Shown: piece after piece, positions 44,421-53,279 of the stretch | Layout: each line of letters opens with the position of its first letter | Numbering within the stretch: the stretch's first letter is position 1 | NCBI GenBank assembly: GCA_035708205.1 | Contig: DASSSY010000002.1 | Span: 124,001 to 188,000 of the forward strand | Direction: 5' to 3' | DNA length: 64,000 nucleotides | Source: DASSSY01 sp035708205 | GTDB taxonomy: Bacteria > Bacteroidota > Bacteroidia > Chitinophagales > Chitinophagaceae | The notes under the pieces: model-generated | What the model was told of the DNA's origin: nothing | The model's database searches: none | The model's input: only the letters and a program-made list of their open reading frames with translations | Program-made: the position numbers and the translations under genes

Positions 44421-45620
44421 TTATTTCAAAATATCATGCCCCATTTTATCGCGTTTGGTTTGCAGGTAAAATTCATTGAATTTGTTTGGCGCAACCTCGA
44501 TCGGTACGGTTTCAACGATTTCCAGGCCGTAGCCTAAGATGCCTGCGCGCTTTTTAGGATTGTTGCTCATGAGCTTTAAGCGGGTAATGCCTAATTTTCT
44601 CAGGATCTGGGCGCCCACGCCGTAATCCCTTTCGTCCATCTTAAAGCCCAGCGCCAGGTTGGCTTCAACTGTATCTTTGCCCTCTTCCTGCAGTTTATAG
44701 GCTTTTAGCTTATTGATCAACCCGATGCCGCGGCCTTCCTGGTGCATATACAGCACGCAGCCTTTTCCTTCCTTTTCAACCATTTCCATGGCACGCTGCA
44801 ATTGTTCGCCACAATCGCATCTCAGGGAATGCAGAATGTCGCCGGTAAAGCATGAGCTGTGCACACGGGTCAGTACCGGCTCGCCGGGTTCCCATTCGCC
44901 TTTGATCAGCGCCAGGTGGTGTTCGCCGGTATCTTTCTGGCGAAAGGCCACTAAGTCGAACATACCGTGCTTGGTAGGCATTTTGACGCGCACCACCTCT
45001 TCCACCAAAGATTCCTTTTCCAGGCGGAAAGCGATCAGGTCTTTAATGGAAATGATCTTTAAATCGAATTTCCTGGCAATTTCTATCAGCTGGGGCAGGC
45101 GGGCCATAGTACCGTCATCGTTCATGATCTCTACCAGGACACCGGCCGGTTCCATCCCGGCTAAGCGGGCCAGGTCAACAGTGGCTTCCGTATGCCCGGT
45201 GCGGCGAAGCACGCCGCCATCCATGGCGCGTAAGGGGAAGATATGACCGGGACGGCCTAAATCTTCGGGGCGTGTGGCCGGGTCAATGAGCGCCTGTACG
45301 GTTTTGGCGCGGTCGTAGGCAGAAATGCCGGTGGTACAGCCGTGGCCCAACAGATCTATGGAAACGGTAAAGGGGGTTTGGTGCAGAACGGTATTGTGCT
45401 CCACCATCAGGTTCAGATTGAGGGCATTGGCGCGGTCCTTTGTGATCGGGGCGCAGATCAGGCCGCGGCCGTGCTTGGACATGAAATTGATGACCTCGGG
45501 CGTGACATTTTGAGCTGCCGTGACAAAATCGCCTTCATTCTCCCTGTTTTCGTCATCCACTACAACGATCAGCTTCCCTTTTTTCAGGTCTTCAATGGCT
45601 TCTTCTATGCTGTGTAACAT
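44421..45620 (-). CDS. ribBA: Bifunctional 3,4-DHBP synthase / GTP cyclohydrolase II
   Basis: RibBA starts both branches of riboflavin synthesis. The RibB half (about 1-200) has VVVDDENRENEGDFV, the active-site acidic loop and the GHTEATVDLARLAG motif. The RibA half (about 205-399) has SSCFTGDILHSLRCDCGEQL with the three zinc-binding Cys residues, and the EGRGIGLINKLKAY motif. The length of 399 aa is typical of functional fusions. It is transcribed alone from the box at 45665-45672; no FMN riboswitch was seen in the leader. Confidence 0.97.
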   Translation of the reverse strand: MLHSIEEAIEDLKKGKLIVVVDDENRENEGDFVTAAQNVTPEVINFMSKHGRGLICAPITKDRANALNLNLMVEHNTVLHQTPFTVSIDLLGHGCTTGISAYDRAKTVQALIDPATRPEDLGRPGHIFPLRAMDGGVLRRTGHTEATVDLARLAGMEPAGVLVEIMNDDGTMARLPQLIEIARKFDLKIISIKDLIAFRLEKESLVEEVVRVKMPTKHGMFDLVAFRQKDTGEHHLALIKGEWEPGEPVLTRVHSSCFTGDILHSLRCDCGEQLQRAMEMVEKEGKGCVLYMHQEGRGIGLINKLKAYKLQEEGKDTVEANLALGFKMDERDYGVGAQILRKLGITRLKLMSNNPKKRAGILGYGLEIVETVPIEVAPNKFNEFYLQTKRDKMGHDILK

Positions 45621-45664
45621 TTCTGTTGAAAAATTTGAAATTATGAGTAGTGCTTTCGCAGCCG

Positions 45665-45672
45665 CAAAGTTA
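45665..45672 (-). promoter_or_regulatory. -7 promoter box for ribBA
   Basis: The minus strand reads TAACTTTG, an exact match, 44 nt before the ribBA ATG. Confidence 0.6.
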
Positions 45673-45754
45673 CGGTATTGACGTCGATTTCTTTGAGATC
45701 TGATCTATAAGCACATTGAATGACCTTATTAAGATGTTAAGCCGTTTAGCGCTA

Positions 45755-45786
45755 TTTGGTTAATTAATGTTAAACGTGTAGCTTTG
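45755..45786 (+). promoter_or_regulatory. Complete -33/-7 promoter for the T9SS-A protein gene
   Basis: TTTG at 45755-45758 and TAGCTTTG at 45779-45786 are separated by 20 nt, the full Bacteroidota promoter layout. The ATG follows 17 nt later. This is the best complete promoter in the window. Confidence 0.75.
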
Positions 45787-45803
45787 TCCAAAAGTTTTAA
45801 CTC

Positions 45804-46562
45804 ATGAAAAAGATAATTACCTTTTTTTCGGCCGCTATTTTATGGAGTGGGCTGAGCTTTGCGCAAACGGGTTTGCCTCATGCCGATATTTCGGTACAAA
45901 TGATCAAGCCCGCCGTTGACACGACTGTGGCCTATGGGGATTCCTTGTATATCTCCTTTAATTATACCAATAATGGCCCGGACATGCTGCCGGCCGGTGA
46001 TACGCTGTTTTTTGGTATTGGAGGGTTGTTGATTTACTCGGTCATATTACAGCCGATGCTGCCGGGTAATACCTTTGTATATAATGATGTCGCTTATTTC
46101 CATAACCCGACAGATTCTACTTTATCTTTTGATCTGTGTGTGGCCATTGTGCCGCAGGCTGATGTACAATATACGAATGGCGGGATACCGGCAACCACTT
46201 ATATTGACGATGATTCGACCAATGATATGAATTGCCATCATGTTACCTTACAAGGTCCTGACAGCAATACCAACAGTATTCATGGTTGGGCATTTACCGG
46301 AATAAATGCTCTCCGGGTTTATCCGGATCCGGTGGCGGAAAACTTAAGCTTTGAATTGCCGGGCCAGCGCCATGGTAGCCCTTCTGTGAGTATTGTTGTT
46401 TCAGATATGACCGGCCGGATCGTCTTAAAGCAGGAAGCCGGGGAGCCCCTCGCCGGCGAACAACGTTTTTCCGTAAATGTTTCCGCGCTGCCATCCGGCG
46501 TGTACATCCTTAAAGCCTATGCCGGAACACAATCCTGGCGGGCTAAGTTTGTGAAGAAATAA
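45804..46562 (+). CDS. Secreted protein with T9SS type A sorting domain
   Basis: This 252-aa protein has a signal peptide (LWSGLSFAQ, cleavage about residue 20). A beta-sandwich resembling a CARDB/Ig-like fold follows (VDTTVAYGDSLYISFNYTNN, about 30-140). The last ~80 residues are a type A sorting domain: a VYPDPVAENLSFELPG start, the GRIVLKQ strand, LPSGVYILKAYAG and a basic end. It should be exported by the type IX system to the cell surface or medium. No catalytic domain is evident. It has its own promoter and terminator. Confidence 0.87.
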   Translation: MKKIITFFSAAILWSGLSFAQTGLPHADISVQMIKPAVDTTVAYGDSLYISFNYTNNGPDMLPAGDTLFFGIGGLLIYSVILQPMLPGNTFVYNDVAYFHNPTDSTLSFDLCVAIVPQADVQYTNGGIPATTYIDDDSTNDMNCHHVTLQGPDSNTNSIHGWAFTGINALRVYPDPVAENLSFELPGQRHGSPSVSIVVSDMTGRIVLKQEAGEPLAGEQRFSVNVSALPSGVYILKAYAGTQSWRAKFVKK

Positions 46563-46581
46563 TAATCGACATCCCATTACA

Positions 46582-46625
46582 GCAAATGCCGCCTTTTGCC
46601 ATTCTGGGCAGAAGGCGGCATTTGC
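46582..46625. terminator. Bidirectional terminator between the T9SS-A gene and the DPP-IV gene
   Basis: GCAAATGCCGCCTT and AAGGCGGCATTTGC form a perfect 14-bp stem, with an inner TGCC/GGCA extension. Confidence 0.9.
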
Positions 46626-46638
46626 ATATGCCTTCAGG

Positions 46639-48846
46639 CTAAAGTTTTTCCAAAAGGAAACCGGTTATTCTTCTGAATAGCTGTTCGCGGGTAAGGCCGC
46701 CGTAAATGGAATGGTTTTTATTAGGGTAATACGTGGATTCAAACTGCTTGTTATTTTTAATCAGGTTTTTGGTCAGCATGGCCGAGTTTTGAAAATGCAC
46801 ATTATCGTCCGCCAGGCCATGAATGATCAGAAAATTACCTTTTAGCTTATCAGTCATCAGCTCCGGCGCATTATCGTCATAACCTTCGAGGTTGTCCTGT
46901 GGACGACGCATATAGCGTTCGGTGTAAATATTGTCATAATAACGCCAGTTGGTGACCGGCGCCACGGCAACGGCAGTTTTGAATATGTCCGCGCCTTTGA
47001 GAATGCAGGTTGCGCTCATAAAACCACCAAAGCTCCATCCCCAGATGCCTATACGGTCTTTATTGACGTAAGGAAGCTTGCTGAGCCATTTCGCTGAGCT
47101 GATCTGGTCACGGCTTTCGTATTTTCCCAATTGTAAATAGGTCTTGTTTTGAAATTCCCAACCCCGCATGCCCGTGCCCGTGCCATCCACACAGACAATA
47201 ATATAGCCTTTTTCAGCCATCATCTGATGCCAGAAAAAATTGCCTGCCGGAAATTGGTCAAGAACCTCTTGAGATCCTGGACCGCTGTATTGATACATCA
47301 GTACCGGATATTTTTTTGTTGCGTCAAAATGTGGCGGCTTGATCATCCAGGCATTGAGCATAACGCCGTCATCGTTGGGAATTTTCAAGAATTCTACCGG
47401 GCTGATATTATAATCCTCCATGGATTTGGCTAATTGCCGGTTGTCTTCCAGAACGCGGACGGTTTCACCTTTGTTGTCCATGAGCCTGAAAACCGGTACC
47501 TGGTTGATCCTGGAATATTCATCCAGAAAATATTGATTGCCGGTAAAGCCTGTAATGTCGTGAAAACCATCTTTGGGGGTCAGGCAAATATCGTTTTGGC
47601 CATCTAAACCGACAACGTAAAGAGCTCTTTCCATCGGGCTTTTTTTAGCCGCGGTATAATACAGCTTATTGTTGGCCACGTCTACACCGACCAGCTTGTC
47701 CACATCCCAGTCCCCCCTGGTAATTTGCGTGTACTGCGCTTTCTCCCAATCCCAAAGGTAAAGCTGGTTATAGCCGCTGCGCTCCGAATTAATGATGAGG
47801 CTATGGCCATTGGGCAGAAAGGTCAGGTTATTATTGGCGGTCAGGTTATTGTTGATGTCAATGTAATATTTATTTTCTTCCGAGTATATGACTTGTGAAT
47901 GCCGGTTTCCCGCGTTTTCCAAAAGCAATTCCAGCTTGTTTTGTAACCGGTTCATGCGAAAGATGCAAAGGTTGTCGCCTTTAGGAGTCCATTGGATACG
48001 GGGAATGTATTGGTCCGTTTCTTTGCCGATATCCGCCGGATGGCTTTCCTGCCGCGCGACATCATAAATGTTTATGGTCACAATGGAGTTTTCTTCACCT
48101 GCTTTGGGGTATTTATAAGTATAAGGTACCGGATAATTGCTGGTGTCATTGTAGAAATACAAGGTGTAATCCTTAACCCGGCTTTCATCAAAGCGATAGT
48201 AAGCCAGGTAATTGCCGTCGGGGGACCATTGAAAGGCTTTGGTAAATTCAAATTCCTCTTCATAAACCCAATCGCAATTACCATTGATGATCTGGTTGCG
48301 GCTGCCATCCGTGGTTACCGCCGTCAAAATGCCGCTTTGCAAATCGTCGATATATAGGTTGTTGTTTTTCACAAAGGCAATCTTGTCGCCTGCCGGATTG
48401 AAGGTGGCATGAAGGACTTTGTCATTGTCCAGCTGGCGGAGATACTGGCTTTTGAGGTCGTAAATATAGACATGATATAAAGCGGAGCGGCGGTAGATCG
48501 GCGTTTTATCGGTGTAGATAAGCATTTTTTGCTCGTCCCGGCTAAAGGTGTAATGGTCGATATCACCGATAGAATCGGGTTTTGTGAAGATTGTTTTTAT
48601 TTCTTTACCGTTATCTAAGTGATAAAGATTGATCTTCGTGTTATGATCGGCCAGGCGGCTGAAATCTTTCCCGTTCTCTAAAACATTAAACCCGGGCACT
48701 GACTTTATCCTGAACACATCACTTTCCCAGATGTCCCCGAATGAGATGTCCTTTTTGTTTTGAGCTGATGCCGGTCGGCTTACGGTAATAAGGGCTATCA
48801 ATAAGAGCAGATTGCCTAAAATACCCAATTGTTTTTGTGCGGTCAT
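46639..48846 (-). CDS. Dipeptidyl peptidase IV (S9 family)
   Basis: This 735-aa exported serine peptidase has a signal peptide ending near RPASAQ, the DPP-IV beta-propeller over about residues 90-480, and the alpha/beta-hydrolase catalytic domain after 500. The nucleophile motif is GIWGWSFGGFMS (Ser near 604), the Asp lies in HGLADDNVHFQNS and the His in NKNHSIYGG. The propeller motif DWVYEEEFEF supplies the double-Glu that anchors substrate N-termini in DPP-IV. It likely removes X-Pro dipeptides in the periplasm. A near promoter box (minus-strand TACCTTAG, 48869-48876) lies 22 nt upstream. Confidence 0.94.
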   Translation of the reverse strand: MTAQKQLGILGNLLLLIALITVSRPASAQNKKDISFGDIWESDVFRIKSVPGFNVLENGKDFSRLADHNTKINLYHLDNGKEIKTIFTKPDSIGDIDHYTFSRDEQKMLIYTDKTPIYRRSALYHVYIYDLKSQYLRQLDNDKVLHATFNPAGDKIAFVKNNNLYIDDLQSGILTAVTTDGSRNQIINGNCDWVYEEEFEFTKAFQWSPDGNYLAYYRFDESRVKDYTLYFYNDTSNYPVPYTYKYPKAGEENSIVTINIYDVARQESHPADIGKETDQYIPRIQWTPKGDNLCIFRMNRLQNKLELLLENAGNRHSQVIYSEENKYYIDINNNLTANNNLTFLPNGHSLIINSERSGYNQLYLWDWEKAQYTQITRGDWDVDKLVGVDVANNKLYYTAAKKSPMERALYVVGLDGQNDICLTPKDGFHDITGFTGNQYFLDEYSRINQVPVFRLMDNKGETVRVLEDNRQLAKSMEDYNISPVEFLKIPNDDGVMLNAWMIKPPHFDATKKYPVLMYQYSGPGSQEVLDQFPAGNFFWHQMMAEKGYIIVCVDGTGTGMRGWEFQNKTYLQLGKYESRDQISSAKWLSKLPYVNKDRIGIWGWSFGGFMSATCILKGADIFKTAVAVAPVTNWRYYDNIYTERYMRRPQDNLEGYDDNAPELMTDKLKGNFLIIHGLADDNVHFQNSAMLTKNLIKNNKQFESTYYPNKNHSIYGGLTREQLFRRITGFLLEKL

Positions 48847-48918
48847 GAAAACAATAAATTTTAAGCAGCTAAGGTAAAAAACAAATAGGAAAAAGCGTGT
48901 TGGCGGTCAATGGAGTTG

Positions 48919-48926
48919 TATCTTTG
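48919..48926 (+). promoter_or_regulatory. -7 promoter box 4 nt before the Cys-rich gene start
   Basis: TATCTTTG matches TAnnTTTG exactly. The ATG at 48931 begins 4 nt after it, close to the expected +1, suggesting a leaderless transcript. Confidence 0.6.
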
Positions 48927-48930
48927 CAGC

Positions 48931-49356
48931 ATGTTCTGCCGACCGGCACATAATAAATGGTCATGGGGCCTTCGATTGATAAGGCCGGCGCTGGCTTTTT
49001 CCCTGTTTTTTTCTATGGCGATGCAGATGTTCCGGGGTGATTTTATTATCCTTGATTACTACACGCATCAGCAAGCTTTTTCGGAAGCCTGTATCAATAA
49101 AGGTAAACCGCAGATGCATTGTAATGGGAAATGCCAGATGTATAAAAAAATGCGGCAGAACCATCAACAGGAACAGGATCATCCTGAACTGGCCAATTCG
49201 GTTAAAATCGTTTTGTATTGCATGGTTGACGCGCTGCATTTTTCATGGCCGTCAATGCCAGGGTCAGCACAAGAAAAGTTTCCCCGAATTGAAGTGGCAT
49301 TGGTTCATCATGACCCGCTTTCTGTTTTTCACCCTCCCGCCCGCATCCCGGTATGA
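48931..49356 (+). CDS. Small Cys/His/Met-rich membrane protein
   Basis: This protein of about 141 aa has one hydrophobic helix near the N-terminus (LAFSLFFSMAMQMF). It is followed by an exported-looking part with ACINKGKPQMHCNGKCQMYK, in which three Cys, one His and several Met could bind a soft metal such as copper. His-rich stretches follow (NHQQEQDH, VHHDP). An ATG at 48910 is also in frame but lies upstream of the promoter box, so 48931 is preferred. The C/HCNGKC pattern recurs, to my recollection, in unnamed Bacteroidota proteins beside TonB receptors. It precedes the receptor gene by 307 bp. Metal binding is inference. Confidence 0.65.
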   Translation: MFCRPAHNKWSWGLRLIRPALAFSLFFSMAMQMFRGDFIILDYYTHQQAFSEACINKGKPQMHCNGKCQMYKKMRQNHQQEQDHPELANSVKIVLYCMVDALHFSWPSMPGSAQEKFPRIEVALVHHDPLSVFHPPARIPV

Positions 49357-49663
49357 CGGAATGCCATAAATACCCTTTTATAAGGTATTTTGGCTTTCCC
49401 GGCTACAATCCTACTGCTCATTTATTGTCCCGGATAGCATTGGACGACTCTAATTGATAATGCTCCTGTCGGAATATGCGCTTAAGGCGCATCTGCCCGG
49501 GTATTTTACCCTACCTGAGCTCTGCATTATTGCTTATAGATATATGCCTGTCTAAATGGCAAAAGTGCTATCGGGATGATGGAAAGGAGTGTGATTCTTT
49601 TTTAAGTATTGCTCACCAGCAGCGGCTGGCCGGGCGATACGGAATGTCATAAAAATTATTATA
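49357..49663. other. Region between the Cys-rich gene and the TonB receptor
   Basis: 307 bp without a gene. A hairpin GCCATAAATACC/GGTATTTTGGC with a one-base bulge (49363-49394) may end or attenuate transcription. ACGGAATGCCATAAA (49356-49370) recurs as ACGGAATGTCATAAA just before the receptor start (near 49640-49654). No riboswitch consensus (cobalamin, TPP) was recognised. Confidence 0.45.
49363..49394 (+). terminator. Possible attenuator or terminator hairpin
   Basis: Arms GCCATAAATACC and GGTATTTTGGC pair with one bulged base around a 9-nt loop. The downstream T run is short. Confidence 0.4.
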
Positions 49664-52021
49664 ATGAAAAAAACATTATTGACGCTTGTGTTGCTGGCGG
49701 GATTAAGGCCGGCTTATGCGCAGGATCATTTTTATAAAGGCCGGGTAATCGATAAAGAGACGCGGTTGCCTGTTGCCGGAGCAATTATTGTTCATGGAAT
49801 GGATAGCACCGGAAGTGACCGCCGCGGTCATTTTACCATTCGCGAGTCCGGAGGTGATTCCTTATACATTTATCGGAAAGGTTATCAACGACTGTCTGTA
49901 TTGCCGGAGGGTGATACAGGAGCCATAGTAGTCGCTTTGCAACGGCAACTGGTGAGCTTGGCCACTATTCAGGTTCGGGCGTTCGGTTTAGATGGTTCGG
50001 TATTTACAAACCCTGCCGCGGTGGCGGCGCTGACTACCGCTCAGATACAGCGGCAGGGGAGCGGCAATATCCAGGATGTCCTGAACCAGGTGGCCGGTGT
50101 ACAGATGCAGGAAAGAACGCCCGGGGATTACCGTTTATCGGTGCGGGGCAGCGTGCTGCAATCACCATGGGGCATCCGGGATGTCAAGATGTATTGGAAC
50201 GATATTCCCATAACCACCCCCGATAACGAGGCTCCGAGAGTGTTACCGGTTTCGCCGGATGATTTGGGCAGGATCACCGTTATTAAAGGTCCCGGCGGGT
50301 CGTTATATGGTGCCGGATTGGGAGGGGTCGTTTTGTTTGACAGTAAAAGGCCGGCAGCTAATACGCAGTCGGTTTCTTCGCATGCCGGCTTTGGATCTTA
50401 CGGCATGTTCCAGGCTAATGCCGTTTACCAGGCGTCTCAGGCTAATTTTAATTTATCGGTAAATTATGATCACCTGCGTAGTGATGGTTACCGGCAGAAT
50501 AATTGGAGCGATCAGGATGCCTTAAGCGTGCAGGCCAATTTTTACCCTTCTGCCAACCGTGCGGTGTCATTCTTTGCTGCGCATACGCATAGCAGCCTGG
50601 GGTTGTCCGGGCCTGTCGACAGCTTATGGGCGGCAACAACTCCTCAAAAGGCATGGACTTTTGCCGCAGATAATAAAACCTCGGTTAAGGCTTATGACTG
50701 GACCTTGTTCGGATTGGAGCAGCGGTTACAGCTGGGTCGTCAGCTGACCAACAGCGTTTCTGTTTTTGGCGGTATGGAAAGCCTTGACCATCCTCACGGT
50801 AACAGCAGCTCTTACGCGGCTTATCTCAAACAATCGTCCTATCATTATGGCCTGAGATCAAGTTTGGACTGGTCGCCATGGTTAGGGGCGGTCCGGAGCA
50901 AGTTTTCGATAGGAGCAGAGCTGCAATTTGAGCATGAGCAAAGCAATTCTTTCGCATTGGTTAATGATCTGGCCGGCAGCTGGCCGGAAACGGGCACTTT
51001 AACCGCCGGCGATATTTTGCAACAGCAGGCTTATTTGGTTTTTGCCCGTTCAGAGTTTTATTTGCCAAAGGATTTGTTGTTAACCCTCGGCGGCAGTTAT
51101 AATATTTTGAATTATAAAATTGACGACCTGGTGCCTGTTGGTAATAATCATCAAAATTATTCGGGAGAAGTACGGTTCCGGCCTGTTTTCAGTCCGAGGG
51201 TAGCCTTGTCCAAGTCTGCTTGGGATGGAAGGATGGTTTTTAGGGGGAGTGTAGGCTATGGCTTTTCCCCGCCTTCCGTATCCGAGTCAAGGACCGGCGA
51301 CGGGACATTTAATACGGCTTTGGAGCCGGAGAAAGGCCTGAATTATGAGCTGGGTTTAAGAGGCATGTTGCTGCACCGCCGGCTCAATTATGATTTGTCA
51401 CTTTATAGGATGAACATCAGTGGCTTGTTAGTGCCGCAGGTGGATAGTACGGGAGCCACTTATTATCGGAATACCGGCAGGGCATTGGAAAAAGGAATAG
51501 AGCTGTCGGTGTTCTATTCAATGATCGAACAGCCGGAATCATGGCTTAATGTGTTGCGTCCCTGGATGGCTGTGACGCTTAATGATTATCGTTTTAAGGA
51601 TTATCAATTGCGCCTTACCGACAAAAATGAGCAGTCTTTCCTGGTTGATTTTTCGGGAAATAACATTACCGGCGTGACACCCTTATGTATATCTGCAGGG
51701 GTGGATATAGAAACCCGCCCGGGGTTTTACATCTATCCGGTACTGAACTATTATGACAAGACGCCCATTAATGATGATAATACTTATTTCCAGCCTGCCT
51801 ATACGCTTTTGTCGGTCAAAGCCGGTTACCGGAAAACCATTGGCGCCTTTGACATCGACCTGGCGCTGGGGGGGCAAAACTTGCTGGATGAACGTTATTC
51901 ATCCATGATACAGTTGAATGCTGATAACCACAACTCGGTGGCCGATCCGAAGTTTTACAACCCTTCGCCCGAGCGGAATTTCTATGTCTCAGTTTCTTTA
52001 AAATATTACCTTAAAAGATGA
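49664..52021 (+). CDS. TonB-dependent outer-membrane receptor
   Basis: This 785-aa receptor has a signal peptide ending PAYAQ and a short carboxypeptidase-regulatory-like domain (GRVIDKETRLPVAGAIIVHG, about 25-100). A plug domain (about 115-230; NIQDVLNQVAGVQMQERTPG and VIKGPGGSLYGAGLGG) and a 22-strand type barrel ending in VSLKYYLKR follow. The plug and end strand resemble iron- and copper-type receptors rather than SusC: it is shorter than SusC and no SusD follows. It overlaps the next gene by 4 nt (ATGA). The substrate is unknown; the Cys-rich neighbours suggest a metal or metal complex. Confidence 0.92.
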   Translation: MKKTLLTLVLLAGLRPAYAQDHFYKGRVIDKETRLPVAGAIIVHGMDSTGSDRRGHFTIRESGGDSLYIYRKGYQRLSVLPEGDTGAIVVALQRQLVSLATIQVRAFGLDGSVFTNPAAVAALTTAQIQRQGSGNIQDVLNQVAGVQMQERTPGDYRLSVRGSVLQSPWGIRDVKMYWNDIPITTPDNEAPRVLPVSPDDLGRITVIKGPGGSLYGAGLGGVVLFDSKRPAANTQSVSSHAGFGSYGMFQANAVYQASQANFNLSVNYDHLRSDGYRQNNWSDQDALSVQANFYPSANRAVSFFAAHTHSSLGLSGPVDSLWAATTPQKAWTFAADNKTSVKAYDWTLFGLEQRLQLGRQLTNSVSVFGGMESLDHPHGNSSSYAAYLKQSSYHYGLRSSLDWSPWLGAVRSKFSIGAELQFEHEQSNSFALVNDLAGSWPETGTLTAGDILQQQAYLVFARSEFYLPKDLLLTLGGSYNILNYKIDDLVPVGNNHQNYSGEVRFRPVFSPRVALSKSAWDGRMVFRGSVGYGFSPPSVSESRTGDGTFNTALEPEKGLNYELGLRGMLLHRRLNYDLSLYRMNISGLLVPQVDSTGATYYRNTGRALEKGIELSVFYSMIEQPESWLNVLRPWMAVTLNDYRFKDYQLRLTDKNEQSFLVDFSGNNITGVTPLCISAGVDIETRPGFYIYPVLNYYDKTPINDDNTYFQPAYTLLSVKAGYRKTIGAFDIDLALGGQNLLDERYSSMIQLNADNHNSVADPKFYNPSPERNFYVSVSLKYYLKR

Positions 52022-53229
52022 AAACAGCAATAATTTACGGTGCAGGCGCTTTGCTGGTCTTATTGGCCGGCTCCTGCAATCATCCTGATAATAAAGCGCC
52101 CCGGGCGCTGTCGCCCGGAAACCTGACGGCCTCCTGCCTGTCCTTTGCACAGCGGCCGGATGGCCAGATCTACGCGACCTGGGCGGAAACAGATTCCAAT
52201 CAGGAAAACCTTCGGCTTTGCTTTGCCGCATGGAATGATAAAGCGGACAGTTTTGCGCATTGGGCAACGATCCCTTTAGAGCAGCAAACCTCTCTCAATC
52301 AGGAGAACAATCCTAAAATGATCTTTAAAAACCGGGATTCGGCCTGGTTGATCTATGTGGTCCATGTACCGACGGCAGAGAATAAATATGCCAGCTTCAT
52401 ACAGTACCGGGTGTCCGGTAATGCCGGTAAAACCTGGTCTGCACCTTACCGTTTCCTGCGGGACAGCACAGCCGGGCAGAGCCTGTCTTATGTCAGCACG
52501 GCAAGGCTTCCCAGCGGGCGCTTGGCCTTTTGCTGGTTAGGTGATGGTCTGAGCCAAAGCCGGAAGGGCCGGCCTTTGTATTATGCTGAAGCGAATGGTG
52601 TCAATCATTTTTCGAAGCCGGTATTGTTAGATTCTTTCGCCTGCCCGTGTTGTCGTAACAGTATTGCCCTCTCCCCGGGTGGAAAAGTGAGCGTTGTTTA
52701 TCGTTCTTTAAGGCAGGATTCTGTTCGGGATATCGCTTTTGTCTGTCGGTCTTCAGGCGATTCCCTTTTTTCAAAACCTGTTGTCTTTAGCGGCGACCAT
52801 TGGGTAATTGATGGCTGTCCCGAAGACGGGCCATCCGTAGTAGCTTCTGATTCCCTGAATGCCGTGGTTTGGTTTACCGGTTCAGAGAATGATAAGGGGG
52901 TACATTTCGCCCTGTTGGACAATATGGGCAGGGTAACCGTTAAGCGTACAATAGCGTCGCTGTCCCATTTCATACAAATGGCTTCCATTGACCAAAACCA
53001 TCATTTGGTGGTTTACAACAAATATGTTCAGGATGGCGGAAACAGCACGGGCAGCCCGATTATTTTGCAGGATATGGAGCGGCCACTGGACCGCGGTATA
53101 GTGTTGACGGCCAAGGGGGCATTTGCCGGATACCCGGTTATTGCAGTACAAATAGAAAACGGTAAGGTATTTGTAGCCTGGTTAGATCATCAGCGCGCGT
53201 GGTACAGGGTAATGATGGGCGTGCAATAA
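52018..53229 (+). CDS. Sialidase-like beta-propeller lipoprotein with CPCC motif
   Basis: This 403-aa protein has a lipoprotein signal peptide (LLAGSCNH, lipidated Cys about residue 20) and a predicted six-bladed propeller. Its repeats resemble BNR/exo-sialidase folds (RVSGNAGKTWSAPYRFL; SSGDSLFSKPVVF). The catalytic Arg triad of true sialidases cannot be confirmed. It carries an unusual ACPCCRNSIALS segment near residue 209 and DGCPEDGPS near 266, four cysteines that could coordinate metal. The start overlaps the receptor stop by ATGA, so the two are translationally coupled. It may act as the surface partner of the receptor. Confidence 0.75.
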   Translation: MKTAIIYGAGALLVLLAGSCNHPDNKAPRALSPGNLTASCLSFAQRPDGQIYATWAETDSNQENLRLCFAAWNDKADSFAHWATIPLEQQTSLNQENNPKMIFKNRDSAWLIYVVHVPTAENKYASFIQYRVSGNAGKTWSAPYRFLRDSTAGQSLSYVSTARLPSGRLAFCWLGDGLSQSRKGRPLYYAEANGVNHFSKPVLLDSFACPCCRNSIALSPGGKVSVVYRSLRQDSVRDIAFVCRSSGDSLFSKPVVFSGDHWVIDGCPEDGPSVVASDSLNAVVWFTGSENDKGVHFALLDNMGRVTVKRTIASLSHFIQMASIDQNHHLVVYNKYVQDGGNSTGSPIILQDMERPLDRGIVLTAKGAFAGYPVIAVQIENGKVFVAWLDHQRAWYRVMMGVQ

Positions 53230-53254
53230 ATTGCCGTTGCTTAATGGAAAAGGG

Positions 53255-53279
53255 CCGGAGTGACGTTAGTGCACTCCGG
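53255..53279 (+). terminator. Terminator after the CPCC lipoprotein gene
   Basis: CCGGAGTG and CACTCCGG form a perfect 8-bp stem with a 9-nt loop, followed by TCTTTGCTTTT. Confidence 0.8.

Noticed and set aside
45621..45803. FMN riboswitch upstream of ribBA
   Set aside because: The leader is only about 40 nt and none of the RFN consensus blocks is present.
49395..49663. Cobalamin riboswitch upstream of the TonB receptor
   Set aside because: No B12-box or the usual paired elements could be found.
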